64,000 nt of DNA from Streptomyces avermitilis MA-4680 = NBRC 14893. GTDB lineage: Bacteria > Actinomycetota > Actinomycetes > Streptomycetales > Streptomycetaceae. The stretch spans positions 3,658,001 to 3,722,000 of the forward strand of contig NC_003155.5 in assembly GCF_000009765.2 (NCBI RefSeq), in the 5' to 3' direction. A program made the translations under genes and the position numbers. Numbering within the stretch: position 1 is the stretch's first letter; every line of letters begins with the position of its first letter. The notes under the pieces were generated by a model, which was not told the origin of the DNA, did no database searches, and saw only the letters and a list, made by a program, of their open reading frames with translations. Positions 1 to 8,734 of this stretch are shown here, piece after piece.

Positions 1-1237
1 TCAGGTCGGAGAGGCTCACCTGGCGGCCGAAGTCGTCGCCCGACTCGGAGACGCCGGGCACGCCCGCAGTGGACTGGTTGTAGGCGATCGCACCCTTGCC
101 GGTCATGCCGCCGACGGCCTTGGACGCGCCCTTGAGCAGGATCACCGCGCCGGTACCGGTGGCGGCGTCGAGGCTCTCGCCGGGAACGCCGACCGCGACC
201 TCCGCCTTGCCGTCGCCGTTCACGTCACCGGCGCTGAGGGACGCGCCGAAGGCGTCGTTCGCCTCGCTCGCCCCGGGAACCCCCGCGGTGGCCTGGGTGA
301 TGACCTTCTTGCGCGTGTTGCTCGGCCCGGTGGAGCCGCCGTACTGGATGGTGATGCTGCCCGGGGCGGAGTCGATGACCTCGGTGACGGAGCCGATGTC
401 GCGGGTGATCAGGTCGCCGTAGCCGTCGCCGTCGACATCGCCGACGGTGCCGCTGTACGCCGTGCCGAGGGCCTTGGAGGTGTGGCCGACGCCGGTCCTC
501 GACCCCTTCCAGAAGCGGGCCTCGTGCTGCATCTCCTCGAAGCCGTGCGTGGTGACGATGTCGTCGACACCGTCGCCCGTGAGGTCACCGGTGATGAAGG
601 AGCGCAGACCCGAGGGGCCGTCGTCCGTGGTGATGCTGTCCTGGGTGCGCGTCTTGCCGTCGCGGGTGAACGGGCCGTACTGGATCGTCATCCCGGAGAC
701 GTCCGGGTCGTCGCTCGGGTCGGAGTTCACGACGAGGTCGCGCTTGCCGTCGCCGTTGAAGTCACCGAGGGCGAACTCGGAGTACCGGTACGGCAGAACG
801 GTGTTCTGGCCGGTAAGGCCGTCCTTGGAGCCCCAGAGCACGGTCGGCTCGCCGTCGTCGCCGCCGCTCGCCACGAGCAGGTCGGTGTACGAGTCGCCGT
901 CGAGGTCACCGGGGAGCGTCTGGACACCGAAGGCGAACGTGCCCTGGAGGTCGCCGGGGACGCCGGGCGTGGCCCGGCTGATCATCTGGTGGCGCGCCGT
1001 TCCGGGCCCGGAGGCGGTGCCGTACACGACCGAGATGTAACCGGCCTTCTCCACACCGCCGACGGTGCCGAAGGGCGCCGCGACCGCGAGGTCGGCGTGT
1101 CCGTCGTGGTTGAAGTCGGTCATCGGCGTGCGGGGCGGCACGGGCGCGGCCGACGCCGTGCCGGAGGTGGCGAAGAGCGCGAGGGGGGTCGCGAGCGCGG
1201 TGACGGCGATCGCGGCGGTGAGAGTGCGGCGGGGCAC
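1..1237 (-). CDS. Secreted FG-GAP/VCBS repeat protein (C-terminus beyond window)
   Basis: The reading frame is open from a GTG at 1237 to the left edge, giving 412 visible residues. AGGAGG lies just upstream of the GTG and sets the start. The N-terminus has basic residues, a hydrophobic stretch and an ASA-type cleavage region, so it is a Sec signal peptide. The rest is made of repeated units with DxNxDGxxD or DxDGDGxxD calcium-binding loops (for example DFNHDGHAD, DLDGDSYTD, DFNGDGKRD, DVNGDGKAE), the signature of integrin-alpha-like FG-GAP beta-propeller blades. Streptomyces carry many such exported proteins, mostly of unknown function. An extracellular, calcium-stabilised propeller is clear; any ligand or enzyme activity is not. 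No partner gene is visible on this side. Confidence 0.88.
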   Translation of the reverse strand, partial: MPRRTLTAAIAVTALATPLALFATSGTASAAPVPPRTPMTDFNHDGHADLAVAAPFGTVGGVEKAGYISVVYGTASGPGTARHQMISRATPGVPGDLQGTFAFGVQTLPGDLDGDSYTDLLVASGGDDGEPTVLWGSKDGLTGQNTVLPYRYSEFALGDFNGDGKRDLVVNSDPSDDPDVSGMTIQYGPFTRDGKTRTQDSITTDDGPSGLRSFITGDLTGDGVDDIVTTHGFEEMQHEARFWKGSRTGVGHTSKALGTAYSGTVGDVDGDGYGDLITRDIGSVTEVIDSAPGSITIQYGGSTGPSNTRKKVITQATAGVPGASEANDAFGASLSAGDVNGDGKAEVAVGVPGESLDAATGTGAVILLKGASKAVGGMTGKGAIAYNQSTAGVPGVSESGDDFGRQVSLSDL

Positions 1238-1418
1238 TGTGCCTCCTGTGCGGAACGTGTGTGACGTACCGGGAGACGGACCACTTCGAGTGAAGGTTGT
1301 ACACCGCAGGAACTCCGTTGCGAGATGCGGACGTTCCATCGAGTACGGCGGCCGTTCACCTCGCGACCGCCCAGGCGCGCGACACTGGCCCGCGGAGCGA
1401 GGCCAGGGGAGGGACGGG

Positions 1419-1600
1419 ATGGCGCGGGCGAGGATGTCGATGCAGGAGCTGATCCGGCGCAGGCGGCGGGCGGGCTTCGTGGGCAGACGCGAGGAGCTGC
1501 GGGCGTTCCGGGAGAACTTCGACCTGCCCGTGGACGACGACCGCCACCGGTTCCTGTTCCACGTGCACGGCCCGGCGGGCGTCGGCAAGGCCCAGGTCGT
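1419..1600 (+). pseudogene. Truncated P-loop NTPase (5' remnant)
   Basis: An ATG at 1419 behind AGGGGAGGG opens a frame whose first ~60 residues look like the N-terminus of large Streptomyces NTPase/TPR regulatory proteins: a basic helix, the motif FVGRREELRAFRENF, then a P-loop start (HGPAGVGKAQ) where GxxGxGKT/S is expected. The similarity stops there. The frame runs on only to 1685 through unrelated sequence, which on the other strand reads like part of a different protein (QELVEVLIGEG near 1600-1640). This is a gene broken about 160 bp outside the left island repeat. The break point is estimated by eye. Confidence 0.6.
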
Positions 1601-1757
1601 GGAAGATCGTCCAGCCCTCGCCGATCAACACCTCGACCAGCTCCTGATTGCAGCGCTGTCGACACTTCGTGTGAGTGGCGTATGAGATTCACCCACACAC
1701 GATCAGGCGAAGCCGTTTCCACAGGTCAGGTGGGCAATGATCGTACGAGGGGCAGTG

Positions 1758-1864
1758 CCCTCCGCAGCCGTGTACGCAGGTTCGAATCCTGCCGGGGGCA
1801 CCTTGAATTAGGTGCCCAAGGACCCGTCACCAGCGGAAACGCTGAGGCCGGGGTCTTCGCGTAT
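1758..1864. repeat. Left 107-bp direct repeat with tRNA 3' half (attL/attR-like)
   Basis: This 107-nt segment recurs exactly at 23329-23435. It contains a complete tRNA T-arm (GCAGG, loop TTCGAAT, CCTGC), a 7-nt acceptor 3' strand (CGGGGGC) and ACC, preceded by part of an anticodon arm. After the tRNA end comes a conserved tail with a possible terminator hairpin (AGCG GAAA CGCT). The 5' half of the tRNA is absent: sequence upstream of 1758 is unrelated to the other copy and does not fold into a tRNA. The loop CTCCGCA would give anticodon CCG (Arg), but C37 is unusual, so the identity is tentative. The repeats mark the ends of the Dnd island. Confidence 0.85.
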
Positions 1865-2163
1865 GTGCAGGAGGATGCAGCCCGAAGCCGCTCCATGTCA
1901 GGGTCTATGGACGAGGCGTGGACGGGATCTTGAAGCATCGTCGCAGGTCACTCGCCCTCCCTGGGGTGATCGCGACTCCATCCCAGAACAACAGCACTGA
2001 CAACATGCCCCCGCCGCGCCGTCACGCCACCCGCGGCTTCTTGAGTCTTCGGCATGACAGCCTGGCCTCGACTCCACCATGCCTACAGCAGCGCTTTACT
2101 CGCTGTGCGAATCGCAGTATCCAGCCGGCGCTGCCGCCGACGGCTGGGGACCCTGGGAGTCGT
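1865..2163. other. Island left-edge spacer, no gene seen
   Basis: About 300 bp between the left repeat and the first island gene. Short frames exist on both strands but none has a ribosome-binding site or recognisable protein features. The stretch presumably holds the promoter of the gene starting near 2164. Confidence 0.4.
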
Positions 2164-2790
2164 ATGACGCACCACCAGTACGCTTCCAGCCCTCGACTCA
2201 CGAGCAACGAGGGGGTAGACGTGATCGTTGATCACGAACACGACGAGGACGACCGCGAGAGCGTCGATAGCTTGTACCAGAAGTGGGAAATCATGCACTC
2301 CCGGTTGCGCAGAACCGGTGATGAGGTCCGCGCTCTCCATACGCGCACAACCTTCTGGCACGGCTCAGAGCCGCGATACGCAGCCGACTGGGCCTGGATC
2401 ATGCAGGCATTCGCCCGAGAAGTGACTACCGCCAAGCGGAGCGACTTCCAGGACTTGATCCTCCAGACAACAGAGCTGCACCATCGCGGAACAGGGGTTC
2501 TCAGTGAAGATCACGGCCCTGAACCAATTCCATCGCCGTTCGTGCGACGCCTGCCTCCGAACCAGAACGAGATCGAGGCGAAACGCCGCCAGCGCCAAGT
2601 CCGTCACGTACTTGCTTACCAAGAGCACATCCGACACTGCCTCAAACACTTTGTCACCGCTTGGACGGCCCTCATCGACGGCTGCTTGATCTGCGACTGG
2701 GAAATGATCGATGACGAGTTCCCAAAGCTCGCGCAGTTGCTAGAAGAAGCCCAGCGCGCCTTCGACATCTGGGTTTCCCTCGATCAGTAG
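2164..2790 (+). CDS. Hypothetical acidic/helical island protein
   Basis: A 208-residue frame from ATG 2164 (GGGAG four nt upstream). A GTG at 2221, behind a purine-rich GAGGGGG, is an equally good start and would give 189 residues. I do not recognise the family. The protein is soluble, rich in His, Arg, Asp and Glu, with no signal peptide or membrane segment. The C-terminal 100 residues are predicted mostly helical, with paired Cys and Trp residues (CLICDWEM). Codon use is less GC3-biased than the chromosomal genes to the right, as in the rest of the island. It is the only island gene at the left end on the plus strand and is not part of the Dnd operons. A function cannot be assigned. Confidence 0.55.
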   Translation: MTHHQYASSPRLTSNEGVDVIVDHEHDEDDRESVDSLYQKWEIMHSRLRRTGDEVRALHTRTTFWHGSEPRYAADWAWIMQAFAREVTTAKRSDFQDLILQTTELHHRGTGVLSEDHGPEPIPSPFVRRLPPNQNEIEAKRRQRQVRHVLAYQEHIRHCLKHFVTAWTALIDGCLICDWEMIDDEFPKLAQLLEEAQRAFDIWVSLDQ

Positions 2791-2996
2791 CAAGAAGACT
2801 GTGCTCGTTTCGATTGCGTCGAGGGCTCCATCAAGGCGGCTCGCTCCGCTCACCGCGCGCGGCCAGGCTTGCGCTCCTGTCTCCGCCCCGCTCCAGCCCG
2901 GCCGACGCCCGTGCCGCGCAGAGCAACCAGCCGCCTACCGTCAGAGAATCAGTACGTCGTGGCTGAGGCGGTCGGCTCCACAGCTTTACGGAGCCA

Positions 2997-3107
2997 CTTT
3001 GGCGCGAGCCTCGAAGATCATGGCCCCAACGTCGTGCTTTAGCGGTCAGGTCCACAGACTACCCGACACGCCGGAAGCTTACGGGGCCATGATCACTCGC
3101 GCCAAAG
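2997..3107. repeat. Long interrupted inverted repeat in gene-free stretch 2791-3269
   Basis: Arms CTTTGGCGCGAG (2997-3008) plus GATCATGGCCCC (3016-3027) are mirrored by GGGGCCATGATC (3083-3094) plus CTCGCGCCAAAG (3096-3107), with 55 bp between the arms. The whole 480-bp interval between the genes at 2790 and 3270 holds no convincing CDS. It could be a remnant of a small mobile element or a terminator region shared by the two convergent genes. No transposase is present. Confidence 0.6.
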
Positions 3108-3269
3108 CAGCACCACCCCAAATCCGCTCCGCCGACCTCGTGGGGCCAAGACCGACAAGTTGCATTGCGACCTAGCCCGTCGCCGTCCATCAACGCCCCG
3201 CATGCGATGCTCTACATACCTGCGAGCTTGCGCCGTGTTTGTGTTTCCAGGCAGCGTTGATCTCTACTT

Positions 3270-4211
3270 CTACCCCGGGAGCAATCGTGGGCTGACGAGG
3301 CGATGACCAGCCCACAGATCGTGTTCCCGACAGACCACCATAAGGTTGGTGGGTGTTAGGGCTCCGGCGATATTGCGTGGCGCGGCAAAGAGTTCGTGGC
3401 TGGTCAACCGTGCACCGCAACCTACTGGAGCTTCGCAGCGTGCCCGTGTGGCAACTACACGCAGTGTCCAGAACGGTTGCGGGACCGATATAACCCCCAG
3501 TGACGGATGATTAATGACGCCGCTCGACCACGCTTTGGCGTCATAGACGCTCCACAAGCTGCTCTTAACCACGTTGCACCAGCCACATGCCAGTTTGAGA
3601 TTGTCCTCGTCGGTGGCGCCACCCTCGGCTACCGGGATAACGTGGTCCAGTTCGACTCTTAGGTGTCTGGACTTGATGCCACGCGGCCGCGTGAAGTCAA
3701 CCAATTTGTGCGGTTCGATCGGATCCTTCGTTCGACGTAGGAAAAGATCCCGCGCCTGTGGGCAAAACTTATACCCGCACAAATAACAACGTTGCACGGG
3801 ATCGTTCTTGAACCAGACAGCATTACGCAAGCCGTTATCGATACGCTCGCGCCCCGCGGCTCTCCTTGCCTTGATATCACGCCACGCGAAGGATGTGAGC
3901 CGACGAGCTATCTGGTTCAGTTCATCCTGCGGAGCTTGCGGATCCATTTCCTGCAAGCGTTGGCATATTTCACGGAACAGATAGCCAATACTCTCCGTAT
4001 TGCGAGCATATCTGCCGAGATCGACGAGCCCTTCTATAAACCAGCGACCCACCGTCATCGAGTAGTCAGCGCGCAGAATCCATTCGTTTCTTCCCAGAAG
4101 CCCCGAAGGGGCAGTCAGTTCAGCAACTTCCCTGAGGTGACTCTCCGACCATCTACGACTAAGCGCGCCGTCGAGCACCTTGTAGAAATTCTCAATCGGT
4201 TGAGTATCCAT
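3270..4211 (-). CDS. HNH endonuclease-type protein of the Dnd island
   Basis: A 313-residue protein with a zinc-finger-associated HNH fold: CYLC at about residues 142-145, LDHVIPVAEGG at 188-198 (the DH of the betabetaalpha motif), and NLKLACGWCN at 204-213 completing the metal-binding Cys pair. The N-terminal 120 residues are helical and unassigned. The C-terminal 90 residues hold further Cys/His (CEAPVGC, CREHD) that may bind a second zinc. It starts 3 bp after the stop of the DGQHR gene, so the two are co-transcribed. HNH nucleases accompany several phosphorothioate-linked restriction systems (ScoMcrA in S. coelicolor cuts PT-modified DNA). No SRA or sulfur-binding domain was recognised here, so whether it cuts modified or unmodified DNA is open. 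Confidence 0.8.
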   Translation of the reverse strand: MDTQPIENFYKVLDGALSRRWSESHLREVAELTAPSGLLGRNEWILRADYSMTVGRWFIEGLVDLGRYARNTESIGYLFREICQRLQEMDPQAPQDELNQIARRLTSFAWRDIKARRAAGRERIDNGLRNAVWFKNDPVQRCYLCGYKFCPQARDLFLRRTKDPIEPHKLVDFTRPRGIKSRHLRVELDHVIPVAEGGATDEDNLKLACGWCNVVKSSLWSVYDAKAWSSGVINHPSLGVISVPQPFWTLRVVATRARCEAPVGCGARLTSHELFAAPRNIAGALTPTNLMVVCREHDLWAGHRLVSPRLLPG

Positions 4212-4214
4212 CGG

Positions 4215-5918
4215 CTACGGCTTGAACTTCCGCGGAAGACCGTTGGCCGGCACTTTCCGATACTCATGCCAGTTTTGAGACCACAGACGCTTCACGATCA
4301 ATTGGTCTTTTTTCGTTTTTTCGAGACGCCAGTCACGATTGAAGTAGGAGGGGCTTACACGGCCGTCCTTCAGCCACCTCTGCAAGGTGCGATCAAAGTC
4401 ATCCGTGGTCTCGAGGGCTTCGCCTTGAGTGTAGATGAAGTCAAAATAGTCGCACGCCAGGATGGTAAGTGAAATTTTATTGAAGAGGTTACTATTCCCA
4501 GTGCTACCCCATGCGTTGTAGGTATCTAGATCCTGCGTGTCGCCAAAATAGTCGCGCACGTGGACATAGAAACGAACAAAGATCTCTCTCCACGGTCCGT
4601 CTGGGCGTGACCAGTCTGCGAGTTTCTCGTCGAGCGTGTCACCCGAAGCCAGTCCGCAGTTAGGGAAGTACTCCAACCGCCAAGCTCGAGCGTAATCCGT
4701 CCTCTCGTGGTAGGGGCGGCCACCCTGCAGTTTGCGGAAAATAGTGACCAGGCTCTGCAGCACGCTCCATTTGAGCAGGTCCGGCCGGTCCCCGTCGACA
4801 CCGGTCTGCACAAGCCCGCGAAACGGGCTGTCCTCAGCGCGAGTTAGATAAGCAATGGCCTGGGAGTCCTCGAGCTGAATGCCGGCTCCCTTAAGCCGCT
4901 CCCGAACTGATTGCAATTCTTCTCGACCGAGACTGGTCGAGATGATCGTTCCCAGCAGGGCTGACCCCATGAGTACTGCTTTCTGGTTTACGATCACGAA
5001 TTGAAACACATGCTCGCTCGGACTGCTGTCCATCAGCAGTGAGACGGGAAGGTGGCGGCTCTTTTTCAGCAGTACCTGCTTCTCCGCCTCGCCAGGATCC
5101 AGTCCTGCTTGAACTGATTCCATGACTGCTTCCTCAGCTGCCGGGGTGTCCGCCAGTTGCTCAGCAGAGAGGACGGCCCCTCTGAGCCTGTGTTGTCCGT
5201 CGACGAGGACGACGGGCTTAAGGTATCCCAATAGCGCAGCTTTGGTGAAACCTTGGATCTCGTCGGCGTCGTCAACCCCTAGATGCTGCAAAACACGCAT
5301 CCGCGCTTTCAGTTCGACATAGAAGTCCACTAGGTGCGTTTCTTCAGCGAGCAGTGCCGTGTTTACATCTCCGCCTTCATTGTCCGCAATGACCTCGTCC
5401 CTATCGTCGTTGGAAACCTCTTCTATCTGTTCGTCCTCTGCGAGACCGGACGGCTCTGCCCGCTCAGATTCTCGCTCGAGCAACAGAGCAACTTTCCTCT
5501 CGTCAACGATGCTGTCATTAAGTGCGCCGACGCGCTCTTCAAGTCTTTCAGTCAGTCTCTGCAGCAAGTCACGGAGTGGCACTTTCGAGTAGTCTTCATA
5601 CTCGATCTCTAGGCGTCCGAAGGGGGAGCCAGGGGTCTTCTCTTTAAAATGCACCTTCGTTGCGTCTTGCAAGGCTCCCAAGAGCGGATTTTGGGCTACG
5701 TTACGGTCATCCTTGAAGAATTTTGCTAGTTCTCGGACCCTGGCGGGGTCTTGTTCACGCTGGAACCCTGCGGTTTCCTCTCCGGCGAGGCGTCGCCGTT
5801 CGGGAACACCCGACCACTTCTCGATCTCCACGGCAGGAGCAGAGAAGAGAATCAACGGCTTGCTGTCTGAAGTCTGAAACGTGCGAAAAGCGTCGTACGC
5901 GCGACGAATCGTCACCAC
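4215..5918 (-). CDS. DGQHR-domain protein (DndB-like, 567 aa)
   Basis: The DGQHR motif that names the DndB/DGQHR superfamily is at residues ~240-244 (VLVDGQHRLRGAVL), embedded in the expected order: an N-terminal segment with FSAPAVEIEKWS, a long acidic helical insertion (residues ~140-200), then the motif and a conserved C-terminal half. It is much longer than the 379-residue DndB encoded at 18424. GTG 5918 was chosen because GGAGG sits 7 nt upstream. An open frame continues to 6023, but that extra 35-residue stretch is low-complexity and lacks a better site. DndB is a transcriptional repressor of dnd genes. This second DGQHR protein sits with an HNH nuclease and may play a sensing or regulatory part. 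That role is inferred. Confidence 0.8.
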   Translation of the reverse strand: MVTIRRAYDAFRTFQTSDSKPLILFSAPAVEIEKWSGVPERRRLAGEETAGFQREQDPARVRELAKFFKDDRNVAQNPLLGALQDATKVHFKEKTPGSPFGRLEIEYEDYSKVPLRDLLQRLTERLEERVGALNDSIVDERKVALLLERESERAEPSGLAEDEQIEEVSNDDRDEVIADNEGGDVNTALLAEETHLVDFYVELKARMRVLQHLGVDDADEIQGFTKAALLGYLKPVVLVDGQHRLRGAVLSAEQLADTPAAEEAVMESVQAGLDPGEAEKQVLLKKSRHLPVSLLMDSSPSEHVFQFVIVNQKAVLMGSALLGTIISTSLGREELQSVRERLKGAGIQLEDSQAIAYLTRAEDSPFRGLVQTGVDGDRPDLLKWSVLQSLVTIFRKLQGGRPYHERTDYARAWRLEYFPNCGLASGDTLDEKLADWSRPDGPWREIFVRFYVHVRDYFGDTQDLDTYNAWGSTGNSNLFNKISLTILACDYFDFIYTQGEALETTDDFDRTLQRWLKDGRVSPSYFNRDWRLEKTKKDQLIVKRLWSQNWHEYRKVPANGLPRKFKP

Positions 5919-6167
5919 GGCGTTTCCTCCCCCTTGCGGATCAACAGCTGCAGGACTCCTGATACATCGTCGGGTAAGCGAAGTTCGTTTCGGCCTACTG
6001 GATAGCCATCCTGGATGATGCAATTCACGCCAAAGAGGCTGTAGGCCACCTGCACTCCGCTTCCTGACGGGACGTCATTCTATCGGTTCAGCGATCACGC
6101 CGGAACTGTCTGAACGCATGGACCAGGGAATTTTGGACAAGGGGACGGATTCGGCCAGGAGGAGACG
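5919..6167 (-). promoter_or_regulatory. Promoter-bearing gap before the DGQHR-HNH pair
   Basis: About 250 bp separates the hairpin that ends the upstream operon from the GTG at 5918, and no CDS is supported inside. Because a strong hairpin follows the gene ending at 6213, the DGQHR-HNH pair should have its own promoter here. I could not pick convincing -10/-35 boxes. Confidence 0.35.
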
Positions 6168-6198
6168 CCCGGCACAGCAGCGTCAGCGCCGTGCCGGG
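6168..6198 (-). terminator. Hairpin after the Dnd restriction-arm operon
   Basis: CCCGGCAC (6168-6175) pairs perfectly with GTGCCGGG (6191-6198) across a 15-nt loop, 15 bp beyond the stop codon at 6213. There is no T-run, which is usual for Streptomyces terminators. Confidence 0.65.
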
Positions 6199-6212
6199 AT
6201 CCTCTGTTGCTG

Positions 6213-6680
6213 TTACCAGTCCAGGTCCGCGGCTTGCATCAGCTCGGAGACGTCGTTTTGCCGCTCGTCGGGCGCGGTGAGGGCTTCCATGACCAGCGTG
6301 CTAATGATGGAGACGTAGTCGTGCCCACCGCTGGCGTTGATCTCGCCTTGGATATAATTCAGTCCGCCGTTAGCATACTCTTCAAAGATCTTGACCCGGT
6401 CGGGCTGGCGCTCATCGGCGAGGATCTTCGGATCGTCTGGTTCATCGGCCACTGCGATCATGTCGACGAGTACATCGCCGTATTGGCGGCCTTCGATCAG
6501 CGCCAGACGAATGGGCTCGCCAGGTTTATCAAAGGAATCTCGCTTGCCCTTGTTACGGCCTAGCACGGCAGCGAACATGAGCACGTCCACCATGGCGTTG
6601 AAAGGGCCCTCTTTGCCGGACAATGCCGAGACAAGGTCCTCATGAGCGGCTGGCCTGCGGAAACGGTCTTCGTATGCCAT
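6213..6680 (-). CDS. Dnd system-associated small protein (dnd_assoc_4-like)
   Basis: A 155-residue soluble protein. Features such as an FNAMVDVLMFAAVLG helix, GEPIRLALIEG, and the motif IFEEYANGGLNYIQ near residues 100-113 resemble the small family linked to dnd loci and annotated as Dnd-associated protein 4 (recognised from memory, not by search). The start ATG overlaps the stop of the upstream SMC-like ATPase gene as TGATG, so translation is coupled, and this is the last gene before a hairpin. The biochemical role of the family is not established. Tight coupling to the ATPase suggests a stoichiometric partner in the restriction arm. The C-terminal 35 residues are acidic. Confidence 0.7.
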   Translation of the reverse strand: MAYEDRFRRPAAHEDLVSALSGKEGPFNAMVDVLMFAAVLGRNKGKRDSFDKPGEPIRLALIEGRQYGDVLVDMIAVADEPDDPKILADERQPDRVKIFEEYANGGLNYIQGEINASGGHDYVSIISTLVMEALTAPDERQNDVSELMQAADLDW

Positions 6681-8734
6681 CAGAAGGCCACCTCTTCCAA
6701 GATGGTGTGCTCGAAATCGCCGTGCGTGACGTAGGCGACGGCCCGGTTGTTGATCTCGATGGTCTCTTGCGCGGCGTTGGTGTTGGGGGTGACCGTGCGC
6801 AGCACGTACATGCGGGTGGCTGCCCCTTGCAGGTTTTCCATCACTTTGCCACTCGCCTGGGAGTTTGAGAGCAGGGTGACGATCTGTGAGGTGAGCTTCG
6901 GCAGTGCTTGCGAGATTTCTTCTTGATACGTGAAGTCCAGGCTGCCGAAGGGGGCATCCATGACGACGGGGTAGATGCCTCCCTCGCCGATGATGTCTTC
7001 GCTGTCTTTGGCCTTGCGCTGGTGGATCTGCTTGGCAATCTCCGAGACTGCGCCGACGAAAGACAAGCCCAGGACCTGGTTTTCGCCCGTGCTGCGGATA
7101 GCAATGCCGGCGGGTGACTTCAGCAACAGCTCGAAGGAGTCCGTCAGTTTGGGCTCGTAGGACTTGATGAAGATCCTTGAGAAGACCTCCTTGAGCTTCG
7201 CATCGAGCTGTTCGCGGACCTCTTCGGTCTTCAGTTCCAGTGCCTCGCGGAAGGTGTCCAGCACCTCGTTGACGAGATTGACCTGTCGCTGCACCTTTCG
7301 GGATGCATCGTCCGCTGCCTGCGCGGACTTGAAGAGTCTCTTCATCTTGTCGATCTCGGCTTCGAACTCTACTCGGCGCTCTTCCAGTCGACGATGCTCT
7401 GCGAGTCCGTCGATGCGTTTTTCGTCGTATTCCTTGCGCCGCTGCTCGAGGCGCTGTACGTCTTCGATGTTGACGCCTTGCAGCTGGCGGTCGACCTCGC
7501 TCTTTTCTTCCTCCAGGCTCTTGATCTCGTCCTGGCAGTTTTGAATCTCGAATGTGGCCTGCCGCAGGTCGTCGAGGAGATTTTGACGTGCCTCGCTGAG
7601 GTGCTTCATCTGTCCACTGACATACATCCAGCGGGCTTCCACATCGGCAAGACCGGCGTTGTAGCGACGTTTATCCAACTCTTGATATGCCGAGCTCCCT
7701 TGGGGAACGGGAGTGCCGCACATGCACGTGCCTTCGTCGAGGAGGCCCTCGATGAAGTCGCGTTGGATTCCAGCGGGCAATTGGCGGCGCTCGCGCATGC
7801 CCTCTGCCAGCCCGATCACGGTTTCGTCGATGTGCGATGTGAAGGCGAGGAAGCCTCCTTTGGAGAGGACCTCACGCTTGCGTGCGTACCGGTCCTGCAG
7901 TTGCCCGCCCATCTCGTTGATTTTCCATTCGAGTTTCTTTCGGGCGTTCTGTAGAGGCTTGGACTCCGAGTGGCTGCGCAGCGCTCTTTCCATCTCCCGG
8001 ACTTCGCTCTCGTAGCTGCTGATGTCGCGGGAGACTTTCTTCGCACGCCGGTCAGCGTCATCGCGCTGCCGTTCGAGTCCTTCTTGTTGATCACGCAGCT
8101 GCTGGAGGCGGCTGTCGCCACCCTTGTCGATCTCCTTGGCGAGGCGTCGTGCGGCTGCGGGAAGGTGCTCGGTGATCGCACGCTCCATCGGTTCAAGATC
8201 CATCAGGGTCTTGATGGCGCGTTTGACCTCGTCGTTGTTCTCCTCGCCGGTGAACATCTTCTCCATCCGCTCACCGTTGAAGAAGAAGAAGCGGCGCAAG
8301 CCTTCAGGGAGGATCTTCTCGATGCGGTCCTGACCGTTGGCTACGGGCTTGCTCTCGCCGTTTTTTATCTCGTTCAGGGTGAGCTTGGCTGCGACAGCTA
8401 TCTGCTCGTCGGTGTTCTTGACGGTGGCCACCTCACGCAACACGGTGAAGATCACCCCTGCGTGTTCGAATTTCAGCTCCACCGAGGCGCTGACTGGGGT
8501 GCCATGCGGGGTTTCCGCCCATTTGTGGTCATGGATGACGCGCTGCTGTTGCTCGACGTCGGCGGAGAACTTTCCGTACAACGCCCAGGCGAAGGCGTTG
8601 AGGAGGGTGGTCTTTCCCGCACCGTTATTGCCGAAGATCAGCACCGCCGGCTTGGAATCGTTGACGGCGAGATCCAGCGTCTGACGGCCGTAGAACGCAC
8701 GGAAGTTGTCCAGCGTCAGCCTCAGGAGCTTCAC
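6680..8734 (-). CDS. SMC/Rad50-like ATPase of the Dnd locus (second DndD-like protein)
   Basis: A 684-residue ABC-type ATPase with split head. The Walker A motif GNNGAGKTT is at residues 35-43. Long heptad-like charged segments (about 200-300 and 370-500) form a coiled coil. A CMCG motif at ~337-340 lies where Rad50 has its zinc hook. The C-terminal lobe carries Walker B (VVMDAPFGSLDF, near 590). It is similar in design to DndD (14836-16863) but clearly a different protein with a different hook and C-terminus. Start GTG 8734 overlaps the stop of a 54-aa gene (GTGA). Rad50-like ATPases in defence loci typically gate a nuclease or nicking partner. The neighbouring PLD/helicase protein is the obvious candidate. 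Confidence 0.85.
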   Translation of the reverse strand: MKLLRLTLDNFRAFYGRQTLDLAVNDSKPAVLIFGNNGAGKTTLLNAFAWALYGKFSADVEQQQRVIHDHKWAETPHGTPVSASVELKFEHAGVIFTVLREVATVKNTDEQIAVAAKLTLNEIKNGESKPVANGQDRIEKILPEGLRRFFFFNGERMEKMFTGEENNDEVKRAIKTLMDLEPMERAITEHLPAAARRLAKEIDKGGDSRLQQLRDQQEGLERQRDDADRRAKKVSRDISSYESEVREMERALRSHSESKPLQNARKKLEWKINEMGGQLQDRYARKREVLSKGGFLAFTSHIDETVIGLAEGMRERRQLPAGIQRDFIEGLLDEGTCMCGTPVPQGSSAYQELDKRRYNAGLADVEARWMYVSGQMKHLSEARQNLLDDLRQATFEIQNCQDEIKSLEEEKSEVDRQLQGVNIEDVQRLEQRRKEYDEKRIDGLAEHRRLEERRVEFEAEIDKMKRLFKSAQAADDASRKVQRQVNLVNEVLDTFREALELKTEEVREQLDAKLKEVFSRIFIKSYEPKLTDSFELLLKSPAGIAIRSTGENQVLGLSFVGAVSEIAKQIHQRKAKDSEDIIGEGGIYPVVMDAPFGSLDFTYQEEISQALPKLTSQIVTLLSNSQASGKVMENLQGAATRMYVLRTVTPNTNAAQETIEINNRAVAYVTHGDFEHTILEEVAF

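Noticed and set aside
2801..3175. 124-codon frame in the island gap
   Set aside because: It crosses the inverted repeat, lacks a ribosome site, and its residues look like GC-driven noise.
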